From the NCBI RefSeq assembly GCF_001308265.1, contig NZ_CP012023.1, positions 820,932 to 884,931 of the forward strand: DNA of 64,000 nucleotides, written 5' to 3'. Numbering within the stretch: the stretch's first letter is position 1; each line of letters begins with the position of its first letter. Under the pieces are notes generated by a model. The model was not told where the DNA came from. It made no database searches and was given only the letters and a program-made list of their open reading frames with translations. This DNA comes from Celeribacter marinus (GTDB lineage: Bacteria; Pseudomonadota; Alphaproteobacteria; Rhodobacterales; Rhodobacteraceae). The position numbers and the translations under genes were made by a program. This document shows positions 39,346 to 50,300 of this stretch, in pieces.

Positions 39346-39825
39346 ATGTCAAAAACGTACAAAATGACCCATCCTGATGCTTCACACCTGTGGCCACTGG
39401 TCCGACAGGGCGATTTCATTGACGGCTACGCCACCACGTCAGACCTTTCGCCACAAGAGGCCCTCGACATCGGGCTAGCCATGCCCAAATGGGCCGATGC
39501 ATTGCTTCGGTTGCGCAATATCATCGTGCGCCCGCTTGGCCTCAAAACGGGGACTGCGGCGGACGGGCGCGATGCCATTTTCCCTATTCACTATACAAGC
39601 GAAACCGAGATCATCATCGGCACCGACGACACCCACCTGAACTTTCGCATTAGCGTCATGCGCCAGAATGATCACATCCACATGGCCACATGGGTTCACC
39701 GCAACAACTGGATCGGGCGGGTCTATCTCATCCTCGTCATGCCCTTTCATATCGCCATCGTGCGCAACGCGATGCGCCAGATTGCCAAGGCCTCCACGAT
39801 TGCATCACACCCACAGGCACAGTAA
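39346..39825 (+). CDS. DUF2867 family protein
   Basis: 159-residue protein MSKTYKMTHPDASHLWPLVRQGDFIDGYATTSDLSPQEALDIGLAMPKWADALLRLRNIIVRPLGL, ending in a hydrophobic helix VYLILVMPFHIAIVRNAMRQIA. The pattern is that of DUF2867, whose function is unknown. It lies between hisA and hisF, 33 bases before hisF, so probably cotranscribed with it. Confidence 0.8.
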   Translation: MSKTYKMTHPDASHLWPLVRQGDFIDGYATTSDLSPQEALDIGLAMPKWADALLRLRNIIVRPLGLKTGTAADGRDAIFPIHYTSETEIIIGTDDTHLNFRISVMRQNDHIHMATWVHRNNWIGRVYLILVMPFHIAIVRNAMRQIAKASTIASHPQAQ

Positions 39826-39858
39826 AGACGTGGGGAAATCGCGCGACAGGACAGTCCC

Positions 39859-40656
39859 ATGCTCAAAACCCGTATCATCCCCTGTCTCGACGTGGCCGAT
39901 GGCCGCGTGGTCAAAGGTGTCAACTTTGTCGATTTGATCGACGCGGGCGACCCCGTGGAAAGTGCGCGGGCCTATGATTTGGCGGGCGCGGACGAGTTGT
40001 GTTTTCTCGACATTCACGCCACCCATGAAAACCGTGGCACCATGTATGATCTGGCCACGCGCACGGCCGAGCAATGTTTCATGCCCCTCACAATCGGCGG
40101 CGGCGTGCGCACCACCGAGGACGTGCGCAATCTGTTGCTCGCGGGCGCGGATAAAGTCTCGTTCAACTCGGCGGCGGTGGCCGATCCCGATGTGATTGCG
40201 CGCGCCGCTGACCGGTTCGGGTCGCAATGCATCGTCTGTGCGATTGATGCAAAAACCACCGAATGGGATGCAGATGGCGCGCCGACCAAATGGACCATCT
40301 TCACCCACGGCGGACGCAAAGCGGCACTTGATGCGGATGGCACGCCAATTGATGCAGTGGAATTTGCCAAACTGATAGAGGCCAAAGGTGCGGGTGAAAT
40401 CTTACTCACCTCAATGGACCGTGACGGCACGCGGGCGGGGTTCAACCTCGCTATGACGCGCACCATCGCGGACGCGGTGAAAATCCCCGTAATCGCGAGC
40501 GGCGGGGTCGGCACCCTTGATCATCTCGTTGAGGGTGTCACCAAAGGCCACGCAAGCGCCGTTCTGGCCGCGTCGATCTTTCACTTTGGCGACTACACCA
40601 TTCAGGAGGCCAAGGAATATATGGCGTCCCAAGGCATCCCCATGCGGCTCAATTGA
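39859..40656 (+). CDS. hisF: Imidazole glycerol phosphate synthase, cyclase subunit
   Basis: TIM-barrel cyclase that uses ammonia from HisH to make IGP and AICAR. The 265 residues begin [34 protein letters not shown] with the catalytic Asp in CLDVADG. The second Asp is in [38 protein letters not shown] and [11 protein letters not shown] are the phosphate sites. Its stop touches the hisE upstream region. Confidence 0.97.
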   Translation: MLKTRIIPCLDVADGRVVKGVNFVDLIDAGDPVESARAYDLAGADELCFLDIHATHENRGTMYDLATRTAEQCFMPLTIGGGVRTTEDVRNLLLAGADKVSFNSAAVADPDVIARAADRFGSQCIVCAIDAKTTEWDADGAPTKWTIFTHGGRKAALDADGTPIDAVEFAKLIEAKGAGEILLTSMDRDGTRAGFNLAMTRTIADAVKIPVIASGGVGTLDHLVEGVTKGHASAVLAASIFHFGDYTIQEAKEYMASQGIPMRLN

Positions 40657-40679
40657 GCGCCCCATCCAAGGAACGCGAT

Positions 40680-40991
40680 ATGTCCGACATTCTCAAAGAC
40701 CTCGCCGCCACGATCCAGTCGCGCAAAGGGGCCGACCCCGATAGCTCATGGACCGCGAAACTGCTGTCCAAGGGACCGGAAAAATGTGCGGAGAAGTTTG
40801 GCGAAGAGGCCATTGAGGCCATCATCGCCGCCGCCAAAGACGACCGCGAGAACCTGACCTACGAGGCGGCGGACGTACTCTACCACCTGCTCGTCATGCT
40901 CGCCGCCCGCAATGTGGCGCTTGAGGACGTTCTGGATGAACTCGCACGGCGCCAAGGCGTGTCAGGGATTGAGGAAAAGGCGGGGCGGTAG
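40680..40991 (+). CDS. hisE: Phosphoribosyl-ATP pyrophosphatase
   Basis: MazG-like pyrophosphatase of the second step of histidine synthesis. The 103-residue protein MSDILKDLAATIQSRKGADPDSSWTAKLLSKGPEKCAEKFGEEAIEAIIAAAKDDRENLTYEAADVLYHLLVML has the Glu/Asp motif EKFGEEAIE...EAADVLYH. ATG 40680 has AAGGA upstream; an in-frame ATG at 40653 overlaps hisF. No hisI in the window. Confidence 0.95.
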   Translation: MSDILKDLAATIQSRKGADPDSSWTAKLLSKGPEKCAEKFGEEAIEAIIAAAKDDRENLTYEAADVLYHLLVMLAARNVALEDVLDELARRQGVSGIEEKAGR

Positions 40992-41113
40992 GTATTCTGG
41001 TTGGTAGGAATGACTGTTATGCGGGACGAAGTGAACGTTCGATGCGGCTGTGCCAAAGTACGCTTCAGGCAGAAAGTTTTGCCAAAGATGACCTAAAATG
41101 AAGACTTGAAAAG

Positions 41114-42040
41114 TTACTCGCCGATGATGTCTGCAAGGTTTCTCAGGTTGCAGTTGCCCGAACAAAAACTTGGATCGGAAGTTAAGCTTGCAATATTTTC
41201 ATGATCCTTACCTCCGCTTCCGCCTAACGGAGTGAATGTCCAAGTAGCGGCTGGAATAAGGTGAGAGACCATTAGGAAATATTTTCGGTCAGCCTCGCCT
41301 ATTGAGTGGCCGCACACAATTACCTCATCAACACGACGATCAAGCTCAAGTCTGGAAGCGAAATCAGAAACACCCTTGAATAGTTCGTCCTGACGCTTCC
41401 TGAAGTGATGGTTGTAGCTTTCAAATCCGGGGTAAAGCTCGCTAATTTCATCTATGTCTCCGGGTTTACCTACACGTCGAACAAACTCGGTGCTATGGCC
41501 AAGAACGACATCACCAGCTTCGGCTTCGCCGTGAACATGGTGGACATGCTGTAACTGACATATATCCTCTAAAACCCTTGTATAATTGAACGTTATAAAC
41601 GCTGCAGCTTGGTGCCGTCGGCCAAATTCTTCATATGCCTCCATGCGTTCGTTTGAAGTGTCGAAAATGTCTATGCTCAATGCCCATTTTCGGACAAGCC
41701 AAGGCAACTCGTGGATTACCGGATTTACCATGTCGTCGAAATGATCCGCTGCATATGCCCAAAAATCATCGCTGGGCGGGGGGTAAACCTCTTGCCGATC
41801 AAAGCTATACGAAGCCTGGTCGATTATGAAGCTTTCATCAAAATTGGCCATCCTTGTTTCTAAATAGTTCCATTCCGTCAGGTCGCTTACGTCGCCATTC
41901 TTGGCAATCAATCCATGCACGCCACTTAGAGTGGAGAAGACATCTTGTTCATCTGATTGTAAATGCGCTCCAAAATCGGCCAGCCTTGTTGGCAGCCCAA
42001 AGTTCAGATCAAAACCATTTCCCACTATAAATAACTTCAA
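41114..42040 (-). CDS. AbiH-like phage abortive-infection protein
   Basis: 308 residues starting MKLFIVGNGFDLNFGLPTRLADFGAHL, the N-terminal signature of the AbiH family (GNGFDLxxGLPT). Further family-like parts are AAAFITFNYTRVLEDI, HVHGEAEAGDVVLGHS and VIVCGHSIGEADRKYFLMV. In lactococci AbiH stops phage spread; the mechanism is unknown to me. Base composition is AT-richer than the his genes and methyltransferase around it, which suggests horizontal gain. It is a lone gene without partner, and the 42041-42207 flank shows no repeats or integrase. Confidence 0.8.
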   Translation of the reverse strand: MKLFIVGNGFDLNFGLPTRLADFGAHLQSDEQDVFSTLSGVHGLIAKNGDVSDLTEWNYLETRMANFDESFIIDQASYSFDRQEVYPPPSDDFWAYAADHFDDMVNPVIHELPWLVRKWALSIDIFDTSNERMEAYEEFGRRHQAAAFITFNYTRVLEDICQLQHVHHVHGEAEAGDVVLGHSTEFVRRVGKPGDIDEISELYPGFESYNHHFRKRQDELFKGVSDFASRLELDRRVDEVIVCGHSIGEADRKYFLMVSHLIPAATWTFTPLGGSGGKDHENIASLTSDPSFCSGNCNLRNLADIIGE

Positions 42041-42207
42041 CGGTGGAGACCTCTTTTTTTGGCGGGTTAAGTTTGTGATGAGATGATTAGGCCCAGTAGG
42101 AGTTGCTATGTGAGATTTTCTTCATGCTCTCCTAGCGGTGGCATACTGTCAAATCTACTTTTGAATAGCTGCCGTTAGAGTTTAAGACAGCATTTTTCAG
42201 AAAGGGC

Positions 42208-42678
42208 TCAAACCGGACCTTCGCCACACATCCCTACCCCCACAGCCCCCACGCCCAACCGTGGGATCTCGATCGCGGGGCAGCGGTCCATGACCACGTT
42301 TGCGCCTTGGGCCACGGCCAGAGCGGCGGCTTTTTCGTTGATGACGCCGATTTGCATCCAGACGGCTTTGAGGCCGCGCAGATGGGCGAGCGCGTCCTCG
42401 ACCACGCCCAAAACCTCCTCGGAGCGGCGAAAGATATCCACCATATCCACAGGCTCGTCGATATCGGCAAGTGTCGCCACACAGGTCTGACCAAATAGCT
42501 CCTTGCCCGCTTGCCCCGGATTGACGGGGATCACCTTGTACCCGCGCGCGGCGAGGTAGTGCCCGACCTCGTTCGAGGGGCGTTTGGGATGCGCGGAGGC
42601 CCCCACAAGGGCGATCACGCGGGTCTCGGTCAGGATGGTGGCGATTTGCGCATCGCTGGGCTGATGAAGAATGCTCAT
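42208..42678 (-). CDS. CoA-binding domain protein (YccU-like)
   Basis: Rossmann-type CoA-binding protein, 156 residues from ATG 42678 (MSILHQPSDAQIATILTETRVIALVGASAHPKRPSNEVGHYLAARGYKVIPVNPG). The nucleotide site is VALVGAS...RPS, and later DIFRRSEEV, WMQIGVINEKAA and MDRCPAIE match the YccU/COG1832 group. An ATG at 42699 would add 7 residues; neither start has a clear ribosome site. Function in the cell not established. Confidence 0.88.
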   Translation of the reverse strand: MSILHQPSDAQIATILTETRVIALVGASAHPKRPSNEVGHYLAARGYKVIPVNPGQAGKELFGQTCVATLADIDEPVDMVDIFRRSEEVLGVVEDALAHLRGLKAVWMQIGVINEKAAALAVAQGANVVMDRCPAIEIPRLGVGAVGVGMCGEGPV

Positions 42679-42706
42679 ACAGTATAGATAGGGCCGCATT
42701 CACAAG

Positions 42707-42736
42707 AAAAAAGCCCGAGCACAAGGCTCGGGCAAA
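42707..42736 (-). terminator. Terminator of the candidate sRNA / rlmB-like gene
   Basis: GCCCGAGC/GCTCGGGC hairpin with a 5-base loop and six T on the minus strand, 28 bases before the CoA-binding gene start. Confidence 0.88.
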
Positions 42737-42812
42737 AGTTTTGGAACGAGGGACAGTGAGACCTCCGCGCAGGTTCCGACTGCGCGGCTCGTGATTAGAC
42801 ATAGGGTCTCAC
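42707..42812 (-). ncRNA. Candidate small RNA with its own terminator
   Basis: The minus strand folds into an outer stem GTGAGACC/GGTCTCAC (42805-42812 with 42756-42763). An inner stem CCGCGCAG/CTGCGCGG with a 7-base loop (42765-42787) lies within it. A short single-stranded part is followed by a perfect terminator GCCCGAGCC..GGCTCGGGC type hairpin and TTTTTT (42707-42733). No open frame of note lies here. It could be a free sRNA of about 100 nt or the structured 3' end of the rlmB-like transcript. I do not recognise the family. Confidence 0.5.
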
Positions 42813-42875
42813 ACCGCGGACAAAAGCCCCTCTCGCGGTTTTGTGATATCGTCGTTAACGGAGCGTGACACCAAC

Positions 42876-43655
42876 CTAGCGTTTGGACGCGGCATAAAGC
42901 GCGATTGCGGTGGCGTTGGACACATTGAGCGAACCAAAGCCACGCGCGAACGGAATTTTAACCAGCTTGTCTACGGTCTCTTTGGTCTTTTCGCGCAACC
43001 CCGGCCCCTCGGCCCCCATCACAAGTGCGACAGCGCGCCCTGACGCGTCCGCAAGAGCCTCATCAAGGTCGGTCTCTGCCTCACCGTCCAGACCCAACAC
43101 CACAAATCCCATTTCTTGGAGTTGCAAAATCGTGTCCGACAGGTTGCGCACGCGCAAATATGGCTGACGCTCAAGCGCGCCGGAGGCGGTCTTGGCCAAT
43201 GCCCCCGTTTCGGGCGCGGAATTGCGGGCGGTGGCGATCACGGCCTCGGCGCCAAACACTTCGGCAGAGCGCAGCACCGCGCCCACGTTATGCGGGTCGG
43301 TCACGCGGTCGAGCAACACCACTGTCGGCTGTCCCTCACCCGAGCCTAGGCACACTTCGGTGAGCGAGCCCCACGTGAGCGGCTTGACCTCAAGTGCGAC
43401 ACCTTGGTGAACAGACTGCGCATCAATCGGCACGTCAAATTTACGCGGGTCGGTCATTTCAGGCTCAATACCCGCGAATGCCACGTCCTCTTCGAGCTTG
43501 TTGAACGCGTTGAGCGTCACCACAAGTCGCAGTTTTTCACGCGCAGGATTACGCAACGCATCGCGCACCGCATGCAGGCCAAACAGCCACACTGTCTCAT
43601 TCGCGGCCTTGCGCTTGCCCTGTTCCTTTTCGACGACCCACTTTGGCTTTTTCAT
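42876..43655 (-). CDS. rlmB: 23S rRNA (guanosine-2'-O)-methyltransferase, TrmH/RlmB family
   Basis: SPOUT-class methyltransferase of 259 residues from ATG 43655 (MKKPKWVVEKEQGKRKAANETVWLFGLHAV). The N-terminal substrate-binding part has WLFGLHAVRDAL and VDAQSVHQG-like DAQSVHQGVALEV. The catalytic knot has VVLLDRVTDPHNVGAVLRSAEVFGA, VALVMGAEGPGLREKT and VKIPFARGFGSLNVSNATAIALYA, all SPOUT motifs. RlmB is the best guess; another TrmH-family target is possible. Confidence 0.88.
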   Translation of the reverse strand: MKKPKWVVEKEQGKRKAANETVWLFGLHAVRDALRNPAREKLRLVVTLNAFNKLEEDVAFAGIEPEMTDPRKFDVPIDAQSVHQGVALEVKPLTWGSLTEVCLGSGEGQPTVVLLDRVTDPHNVGAVLRSAEVFGAEAVIATARNSAPETGALAKTASGALERQPYLRVRNLSDTILQLQEMGFVVLGLDGEAETDLDEALADASGRAVALVMGAEGPGLREKTKETVDKLVKIPFARGFGSLNVSNATAIALYAASKR

Positions 43656-43808
43656 ATCTCTTCTTTCGCTTTTGCCCCGCGCATGACCTGTCGCGGGCGT
43701 CCTCCCCTTCCATGCCGCGCACAATGTCCAAGTTCAAGCCATTTTCCTGTTGACGGCCCAAACAGGGAACGGTATCCCCCGCCTCACAGACGGATGGAAA
43801 CATCCTGA

Positions 43809-43893
43809 TGGGCGACGGGCTGCAAGGTGCGGCAGCGGACTGTAACTCCGCCGGGGAGACCCACGCCTGGTTCGATTCCAGGGTCGCCCACCA
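43809..43893 (+). tRNA. tRNA-Tyr (GTA)
   Basis: 85 nt including encoded CCA. Acceptor TGGGCGA/TCGCCCA, D stem CTGC/GCAG, anticodon arm CGGACTGTAACTCCG with GTA, a long variable arm (GGG AGA CCC) typical of type II tRNA-Tyr, and T arm CCTGG-TTCGATT-CCAGG. Confidence 0.96.
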
Positions 43894-44250
43894 TTACCCC
43901 CAAATCATTGATATATCGTGATGGTTGGCCGATTTGGCCCGTAGGCCTAAGCATTATGGCGGGCTTTGATACTCCCTGTGTTGTGCCGTGCGTCAGGTTG
44001 CACCTGCCTTTGCGCGTCTTGAGACGCTCGGGTCGTGAAACGCAGCCGCAACGGCCGCACATCCACCCCGTAAAAAGTTATGAATGCGATAGGGAAAAAC
44101 CCTCACGGGCCTTGATGTGGCGGGAATGGCAACCGCATCCCCTAACGCTGCGTTTGGGGGCTGTGAGGCGACCACGGGACCACCTTGTGGCACTCCGTCC
44201 CAGATCGACACCCCAAGAACGCTCACACCTCACCTAACAGCCGCAGACAC
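43894..44250. other. Non-coding gap between tRNA-Tyr and the autotransporter terminator
   Basis: About 357 bases without a convincing reading frame. A few short GC-rich dyads occur, but no T-run-backed terminator for the tRNA, no repeat and no integrase remnant. I see nothing functional here. Confidence 0.5.
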
Positions 44251-44290
44251 GAAAAAGCCGCCCCACGATATCACGTGGGGCGGCCTATTT
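44251..44290 (-). terminator. Terminator of the autotransporter gene
   Basis: Perfect 11-bp hairpin GCCGCCCCACG/CGTGGGGCGGC with a 6-base loop and TTTTT on the minus strand, 28 bases after the stop of the autotransporter. Confidence 0.92.
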
Positions 44291-44317
44291 TGTTTGGCGA
44301 TGAAGATCGCGGCAGAC

Positions 44318-47300
44318 TTAGAAGCTAAAGCGCGCCTCAAGGCTTGCGGTGACATCCGCATCATCGCCCCAAGCGTTGTCTGCACCCAGATCAAACGACA
44401 CGGTGCCCGCATCGGTGATCGCATGCGTCACACCAACCCGCGCGGACATGTTCGCACGGTTGAGGCCAACGGACCCGACCGAGAACGCGCCTTGGCCGTT
44501 GTCATAGCTACCGTCCACCATGTTGTCGCCACCGAAGGGTGCAGATAGGTCCAACGCCCCTGACAGCTGTGTCTTGTTACCAACATGAACACCGAGCTTT
44601 GTGCCTAGCTCCAAGCGTGCGTAGCTTGACGATGCTTTATCGACAGCCATGACATCCAAGGTGTTGGACCCGCCTGTTGTCTCCATGAACGCATCCGACG
44701 ACGAGGTGCCAAAGACTGCGCCAGCACGCAGGCCCAAGTTCGTCAGGGCCGTTGCATGTTGGTACTCAAGACCAAAGCTCATTTGTGTCGCGGACGAGCG
44801 CACATTGTCAAAGTCGACAGTGCCGCCATTGGCAAGGCGTGTCCCGTCAAGCGTGACGCTTGTATGGCTCACACCCATGGTCCAGAACGCGCCATTGGAT
44901 CCTGCGATTTCACCCAGAACAGTTGCACCAAAGTGATTGCCGGAGCCGCTACCGGTCATCAGGTCGCTGTTCACACTTGAGGACACTGTGCCCAATGAGA
45001 ACAACACGGTCGCGCCCTGCATGGTTTGACCAAAGCCTGTTGAACTTGTTGTCACATCAACACCGAACGCAGTGTTTTCGGCCATCACTTCGGCTGTGTC
45101 AAAGTGGGCGTTAGAGGCGTTGAAGAACGAGTGCTTTTGACCCTCATATCCCGCAAACCCTGCGATCCAGTTTGGCATTGCGTTCACGGCTGCCGCTTCG
45201 GCGGCCGATCCTAGGCTTGCGTAGGCCTCTGGTGACGCCTTGCGGAAGACCGCAGACGTATCGCCACTGGCGGCCAAGGTTTGTGTCAGCGCTTCGACAA
45301 ATTCACCGCCGTAGAACTGAGCCACACCACCCGCGTCATTCACCATCAAGCCATCGTAGATAGCGGCGTGATTGGGTGTGAGAGCAAGCGCCTCAAGCTC
45401 GGACAAGGTTGTGGTGCCAAGACCCACAACATTCCCTGTCGCAAGGTTCATGATCACATCGTTGGTGCCCGTCGTCGTGGCCGTTCCAAACATACCGTCG
45501 ATCGCGAAATCATCGAAGTCAAAGATATGTGTGGTTTCACCAAGCGCAGACGCATCGTTTTCGACCAGATTGAGAACAGCGTCATCGGTGATGGTAAGCG
45601 TGCCACCCGTAGAGACATTCACACGGTCATAGTCCGTGCCTGCGATTGCGCTGGCCCCCGCCGTGTCGATTTCCATCGTTGTGGAGGAACCGGATGCAAG
45701 TGTCAGATTGGCAAACGTCAGTTCACCTGGCGATGCACCTGGGTTCAACTGACCGCCACCGTGTACGGTGGTTGACGCATCAACCATACCCGAACCACGC
45801 AGAACACCGGTAACCTGTGCATCTGCGGCTGTGACCATCGCGCCATTGCCGCCAAGGACCAAATCACCATCAACCTGCAAGTTGTTGGCCGCAAGAGAGC
45901 CTGTCGATGTCACTGTGGTGGTTGAGGTATCGTTCACGACGAATAGTGAGTCTGGCGATGCAAGAGTGCCGCTCACAGCGAAATCGCCGCTTTCGACATC
46001 AACCATACCCGTTCCGTTGATTGACCCGTCGAACGAGCCACCGTCACGGATAAACAGATCGTTTGCGCCCAGTTCAACCGTCCCTGCGCCCAACAGTTTG
46101 TTGATCGACTGATCGCCAAACGTCAGAACCATGGAGGCATTCAACGCAACGTTGACGTTGGCATCGTGATTGATCAGATCGTCACCGTTAAAGGCCAATG
46201 CGCCTTCTGTGATGTTGATCGTCAACAGGTCCACGGCACCGGCCAGCGTAAGAACGCCGTCCCCCGCTTTGGTGAAGCTCGCACTGCGATCATCACCGAC
46301 ACGCGCGAACGAGCCGCTATACGTGGTGTCCGCATCTTGATCGACGGTCAGGCTTTGCGCCGCATCGATTTTGATGACACCCGTTGCAGCGCCGGTGAGA
46401 CCCGCCGCCGTGGTTGTCCCGAGGGTGAGCGTGCGATCCCCGCTGAGGACCATCTCGCCATCGTTTTGGACATTGCCCGCGCTGGTCGCAACATCTGCGT
46501 TGAGCGTCAGTTTGCCACCCGCATCATTGTGCAAGAGCGCCGTTGTGCGCACATCTTGGTCAACGGTGAACGTGCCACGGTTGGTGATGGTTGCCACGGT
46601 ATCAGCCGCACCAACGGTATAGGCACCCGCTGTTTCGACAACGATATCAAGAGCGTCATTCATCGTGGCGTTATTCTGGATCAAACCGCCTTCGACGGTC
46701 AGGATTCCTGCGAAGGCTTGCGCCGCCGTCAGGGTCAGAACTCCGACATCTTTCTTGGTCAGGTTACCAGAGCCTGCAAACACACCGTCAAAGGTGCTAT
46801 CGCCAGTCAGCGCCAGATCAAGTGTTGTTGCCGTACCGCCACCACATTCAAGATTTGCATCAACAAGACCGTCCTCAAGACAGAACTCACCCGAGCCGAT
46901 CAATGTCGCCGCGTTAATTGCGCTGTCAGTTCCGATGTACCAATGGGCATTGTTTTCAACATAGCCGCCTGCTGTCAGCGTCCCGTTTTGGGAGAACTCG
47001 GCAGCGTTCACATCGCTGTCTTCGTTCACTACATTGCCCGTGACAGTCACATCCGCCTTTTGATCCCAAAACCCGCCATTGGCGACAGAGCCACCAACGG
47101 ATTCGATGTCGCCGATGACAAGTGCCTGTCCGGTATTTGCGATATCCGTCCCAACATTAACGTTGGCGCCGATGCCCCAAATGCCCGCGTTGAAAACACT
47201 ACCAGTTACGTCAAGTGCGCCAAATTGCAAAAGCGAACCCGTGGACGCGTTGGTCACGTCACCGCCGACTTTGGCAATACCATTCCAGTCGGCAAAATCA

Positions 47301-50300
47301 TCCGCAAGATAGTCGAGCGCGGAAACCGATTGAAGTTCCGCGTACACTTGACCCCGCGATACACCGTCCTCCAGTAGCCACTCATGGTCACCGATCACAC
47401 CGATAGTGCCGCTGTTGACCACAGATCCAGAGGCATCAAGACCACCAGACAGCGCCCAAATGCCATCCTCTGCGACATTAACAGTCGTCGCAACTTCATC
47501 CGCAAAGGTGTGCAGAGTGCTGTTCGATCCAACAACGATATCCGCATTCGCCGCGAACAATGTGCCCGCTGCATCCTCGCCCGCATAGGTGGACAACGTA
47601 CCGCCCGCCAAAAGGAGCTGTGACAATGCGTTGTCACCCATCATGAACAAGGAGCCCGTGAAATCGCTTGTCGGGTTCGCATCGCCAACGACCAAGCCAC
47701 CATTCGTCCAATCGCCGGACAAGGTTGCCTGTGAGGAGCCGACTGCGCCCGTGTCATCGACAGCAACGCGGCCAATTGTACCCGCGCCCGATCCGTCAAA
47801 GCCGTTCAAGTCGACCGAGTTGGTAAACTCAACCGCACCGACCGCAAGTTCGGAACCGAATGTAAGTGCGCCGTTCATGCCTGCGCCAGTGGCGTCACCG
47901 CCGACAAAGAAGCCGTCAAAGCCCCATTTGAGCGCTTGGCCACGGTTGGTATCTTCGTCCAGCAAACCAAGGTTTACTTTCACGCCTTCGCTCAACGATG
48001 ACGCGAAACCGCCCGAACCGGTCCAGCTTGTTTCAAACGGGTCCATGCCCGCGCGGCGCACATAGTCCTCTTGCAACAAGAAGCTACCAGCAGTCGCCAA
48101 AGCCAAAGTGCCAGTCTCTGCGATTGTTGTGCTGCCCGCACCGTTAAAGCGCATCAGCGACGAGTCGTTTACGCCAACACCCATTTCAGCCGTCAAAGAT
48201 GCCCCTTCGAGGATCGTGTTGCCCGAATAGGTGTTTTCGCCGTTAAAGATGACCAGACCGCCATCGCCCGCGATGGTGATGTCCGCGCCGTCACCGGCCG
48301 CATTCATAAAGCCGTCATTGGTCGCAAGGCTGTCATCAGCGATGTCGCCCTCGAAACGGATTTCGCTTCCCAGTCCTGGCTGAAGGCGCACATTGGCCCC
48401 TTTCATCATGAACAGGTCCGTCCCTGCGGCCATGCCCGCTTCGCCAAATTCGCTCGTGGTTGTGCCGCCCGCAACGTAGTTCAGTTCGAACAAAGCATCG
48501 CCTTGGATCACAAGGTTGCCACCCTCGCGTACAAACAACGCGCCGCCAAGGCCGGAGCCACCGCCGCTTGCTTCACCGGCGTCACCACCTGCGCCGCCAA
48601 GACCCGCGAGGCCCTGCCCCAACTGGGCCGCCCAATAGCTCAAATTCACAGTCGCCAGTGTCAAATCGGCAATTGCAAAGCCGAGATCAATCTGGGCTTT
48701 TGACATGCCAGTAGCTGCTTTTGCAACTTCCACAGGGTCGGGCGCACTCACCGCAGCACCAATCACTGGGTCGGGTGTTGCGGCCGCAGCTACATCAAGA
48801 GAAGCTAAACCAATATCCATGGTGGCCGTCTTAAGCCCACCAGCCGCAGCAACCATATCATAGATCAACCATGCATTGACCGGCTGGCCGTCAGTGCCGT
48901 TACCGCCGTCACCACCGTTAAAGCCGACACCATTATCAGGATCACCCGCAGGTCCGCCATTGGTGCCGTCGACACCCTCGCCATCGTTAAAGAAGGAGCT
49001 AAGACCATTGGCCGAATAGCCGTCTCCGCCATCTGGACCACCCGTGTGCGCAGGGGCCGCAATGTTGTTCATGCTCCCGCCTGTGGACAGCGGGTCGTAG
49101 AGTTTGAAGTACTCGACCGATTCGCCGCTAATTGCATTTTCAGACAGCGACAATGTCACCGTACCGGATGTCGCATCAAGGCTCGCAAAATCGGCTGTGG
49201 TGCCCTCGACGAACGCCGCGCCATCAATCGTGCGCGAGCCGAACTCGGCGGCAATACGAGCGTCACGCGCTCCATCCGTTTCGCCGGATCGTTTGCTTGT
49301 GTCGTATTTGATCGTGATGGTTGAGCCGCCGCCAGTGACCTCTGCCGATGGGATCTTGATCGCCAAACCGACTGCCGAATTGTAGAAGTCAGCAAGCTTC
49401 GTACCAGACGACACGGGCGTCACGGTCACAATATCGTCGGACGACACACTCGCGACTGTTGCCTCGAACGCGGCCCCGCCGCTTTCGCTAGGAACATAAA
49501 TCGTCTGACCAACGCTAAACTGCGACTGCGCGCCAGAAATGCGCACGGAGTTGTCGCCGGTCATGGGGTTTTCGACGGCATCAAATGCGAACACGTCCGC
49601 AGGGAGAGCCGCGTTATCAAGCACGAACGACCGGCCATCCGAAGAGACGGTGTCAATCGTTGCTGTCTGCTCATTGCCATCTTCGGTCCACGTGACGGTC
49701 ATCCCCTCGCGGAATGTTCCGGTCGGGTTTGTCATCGTGATCGTTTGGATGCCATTATTATCAGTGGTATAAAACTGTGCCACGTCAAAGGTTGGCGCGC
49801 CCAAGAAATCGAATGTTGTCAGCGAGCTTTCGCTGGACAGATTATCCTCAAGCGTGATGGATTTGATTTTGCCCTGCAAGAGACCCGTGTAGGGCGCGCC
49901 CAGCTGACCTTCTTTTGTGGCAGCTTCCGCAGCTGTGTAGTACTCGACCACGCTGACCGTGGACATTTGATTGGCGCGATCACCAGAGATCCCCGCAACC
50001 AGTTTAGACCCTTTTACGATGCTGTTGAGACCAGCAGGTTCAACAAGCTTATAGCCGCCCTGCCCATCGTCAGCGTACGCATAGGAAACCGAAAGCTCGT
50101 CATCCACCGCGGTAATATTGCTATTTGTAAACCCAATCACTTTGTCGGCAGCGATGGACACGGGAGTCTCGAAACGGACATTTGTAGCCGAAATGCTGTC
50201 GACTTTTGCGACAGCGCCATAAGCGCCGAAGGACGCGGTGGAGTCTTTTTGCAGCAAGCCAAGCGTGTCTGATGACGCTGAGGCGGTATCGAACTCGCAG

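Noticed and set aside
42820..42848. Hairpin ACAAAA..TTTTGT just after the rlmB-like stop as a terminator
   Set aside because: The stem is AT-only with poor pairing in the middle; the strong terminator at 42707-42736 is more convincing.
46166..47377. 403-codon open frame opposite the autotransporter
   Set aside because: Antisense of a repeat-rich passenger; no start signals or recognisable domains.
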